Of a stretch of DNA of 15,350 nt, positions 14,752 to 15,350 are shown one piece after another. Both the position numbers and the translations under genes were made by a program. How positions within the stretch are numbered: position 1 is the first letter of the stretch; each line of letters starts with the position of its first letter. The notes below the pieces were generated by a model. The model saw nothing but the letters and a program-made list of their open reading frames with translations, ran no database searches and was not told where the DNA came from. Origin of the DNA: Candidatus Bipolaricaulota bacterium (lineage in GTDB: Bacteria > Bipolaricaulota > Bipolaricaulia > RBG-16-55-9); contig JAHEOA010000132.1 in assembly GCA_018609825.1 (NCBI GenBank), positions 1 to 15,350 of the forward strand, read 5' to 3'.

Positions 14752-14811
14752 CCCGAATCGACGCTCGGTCGACCAACGTGGACTTTGTTTGGTGATGTTG
14801 GGGAAAGACGA

Positions 14812-14842
14812 AAGCGGGAGCAAGCCTCGCTCGCTCCCGCTT
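14812..14842 (-). terminator. Strong hairpin with T-rich flank on the minus strand
   Basis: Perfect 10-bp arms AAGCGGGAGC (14812-14821) and GCTCCCGCTT (14833-14842) with a further 3-bp stem inside the loop. The minus side continues TCGTCTTTCCCC; the plus side continues CCGCGCC. The T tract therefore favours termination of minus-strand transcription, although the hairpin could also slow transcripts from the peptidase gene. Confidence 0.55.
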
Positions 14843-14880
14843 CCGCGCCACGCTAAATGTCTAGCAAGTTCTCCATCACA

Positions 14881-15000
14881 TTACGCCGCAGCGCTGACGT
14901 TGGGGAGGACGCGGGCGCCGTCCGGATCGCCGTTTCGTGGCGTTTCGACCACGCGGAGGTCAACGCGGCTCGAGACAGTCGTCTCGCTGGATGAGGACAT
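14881..15000 (-). CDS. Possible 39-residue peptide gene
   Basis: A short frame from ATG 15000 to TAA 14881. It begins MSSSSETTVSS, continues RVDLRVVETPRNGDPDGARV and ends LPNVSAAA. About four fifths of its codons end in G or C, like the real genes here. A minus-strand hairpin with a T-rich tail lies 38 bases after the stop, the right place for its terminator. A TATTAT box (15015-15020) ends 14 bases before the ATG; SD evidence is weak (AGGG). The family is not recognised. It is too short for composition alone to prove coding, so it may be chance; the oriented terminator is the main support. Confidence 0.35.
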   Translation of the reverse strand: MSSSSETTVSSRVDLRVVETPRNGDPDGARVLPNVSAAA

Positions 15001-15013
15001 GCTCAAAATGCCC

Positions 15014-15019
15014 TATAAT
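15014..15019 (+). promoter_or_regulatory. Consensus -10 box before the last gene, two-way
   Basis: A perfect TATAAT 33 bases before the ATG at 15052. The minus strand reads TATTAT at 15015-15020 over the same bases, so it could serve both directions. No clear -35 is seen on either side. Confidence 0.35.
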
Positions 15020-15051
15020 ATGGGCGTGAGCCCCGACAAGGAGATGACCCG

Positions 15052-15350
15052 ATGACCTGGATGAGCGCATGGCTGCAACAGACGGCGTCCCGACAGAGCC
15101 CGGTGCCCCCGAACAGCGAGTTCCGGGACTTTCTCGATCAGGTGCTGACGTTCCTCTACACGGTTGCCCACTGGGCGGGCCAGTTGGTCGTCGATCTGGT
15201 GGCGATGATACTCGGGGACGCGATGCCGGCCAACCTCTTCGAGGGCTTGGTCGATCCGCTCGGGTTCCTGATCCTCCTGACGATCCTGCTCGCGGCAGCG
15301 GAGGTGGCCAAACGGATCGTCTGGCTCGTGGTCGTCGTCGGCTGGGTGCT
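15052..15350 (+). CDS. Hypothetical membrane protein, 5' part
   Basis: The frame is open from ATG 15052 to the right edge, 99 complete codons. AAGGAG (15038-15043) lies 8 bases upstream. After a polar N-terminus (about 1-30, with Gln, Ser and Pro) comes an amphipathic or hydrophobic stretch (FLDQVLTFLYTVAHWAGQLV, then VDLVAMILGD), followed by a strong membrane segment from about residue 70 (LGFLILLTILLAAAEVAKRI) and another hydrophobic run at the edge (VWLVVVVGWV). It is probably a small or multi-span inner-membrane protein. I do not recognise the family, and the missing C-terminus prevents a better call. Confidence 0.7.
   Translation, partial: MTWMSAWLQQTASRQSPVPPNSEFRDFLDQVLTFLYTVAHWAGQLVVDLVAMILGDAMPANLFEGLVDPLGFLILLTILLAAAEVAKRIVWLVVVVGWV

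Noticed and set aside
13999..14823. Minus-strand frame of 274 codons opposite the M20 gene
   Set aside because: Antisense of conserved M20 sequence, with no family signature of its own.

Overview
The window is a high-GC bacterial chromosomal segment of housekeeping and solute-uptake genes. It carries no insertion sequence, integrase, phage gene or CRISPR array. Genes start at ATG, GTG and at least one TTG. Some have strong Shine-Dalgarno (SD) sites (lipoprotein, M20 peptidase, LexA-like). Others have no SD but a TANNNT box 6-9 bases before the start codon, which suggests leaderless transcripts. The single tRNA, tRNA-Lys(CTT), does not encode its CCA end. The phylum cannot be fixed from this sequence. 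A betaine-type osmoprotectant importer with an acidic, apparently Tat-exported binding protein would fit a salt-exposed bacterium, but that is inference.

Layout. Positions 1-2967 (minus strand) hold a quaternary-amine (glycine betaine/proline type) ABC uptake operon: a binding protein, a hairpin that could attenuate transcription, then a permease made of two ProW-like units in one chain, cut by the left edge. Diverging from it is a LexA-family regulator (3205-3813) that appears to have lost the self-cleavage site and the catalytic lysine. A palindrome sits at the predicted start of the importer transcript. An MFS transporter follows (3913-5172), then about 490 bp with nothing recognised.

Positions 5660-7066 (minus) are a two-gene unit: a RimK-associated retropepsin-like protein and the RimK ATP-grasp glutamate ligase. 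Diverging from it is an acyl-CoA dehydrogenase (7371-8513). Positions 8861-10296 hold a YggS/PLPBP gene coupled by ATGA overlap to a rhomboid-fold membrane protein with no catalytic Ser or His. A small GIY-YIG-like protein (10356-10700) converges on rarA (10697-12058, minus), the two stop codons sharing one CTAG. After the tRNA come a PKD-domain lipoprotein (12406-13251), a zinc-type M20 peptidase (13396-14751) and the start of a membrane protein (15052 to the right edge). Between the last two, a 39-codon minus-strand ORF lies upstream of a hairpin whose T-rich side faces the minus strand.

The genes do not form one pathway. The most notable features are the apparently non-cleavable LexA-like protein beside the osmoprotectant operon, the tandem permease, the pseudo-rhomboid coupled to YggS, the degenerate GIY-YIG protein and the possible small peptide gene. 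No complete, obviously new system was found.
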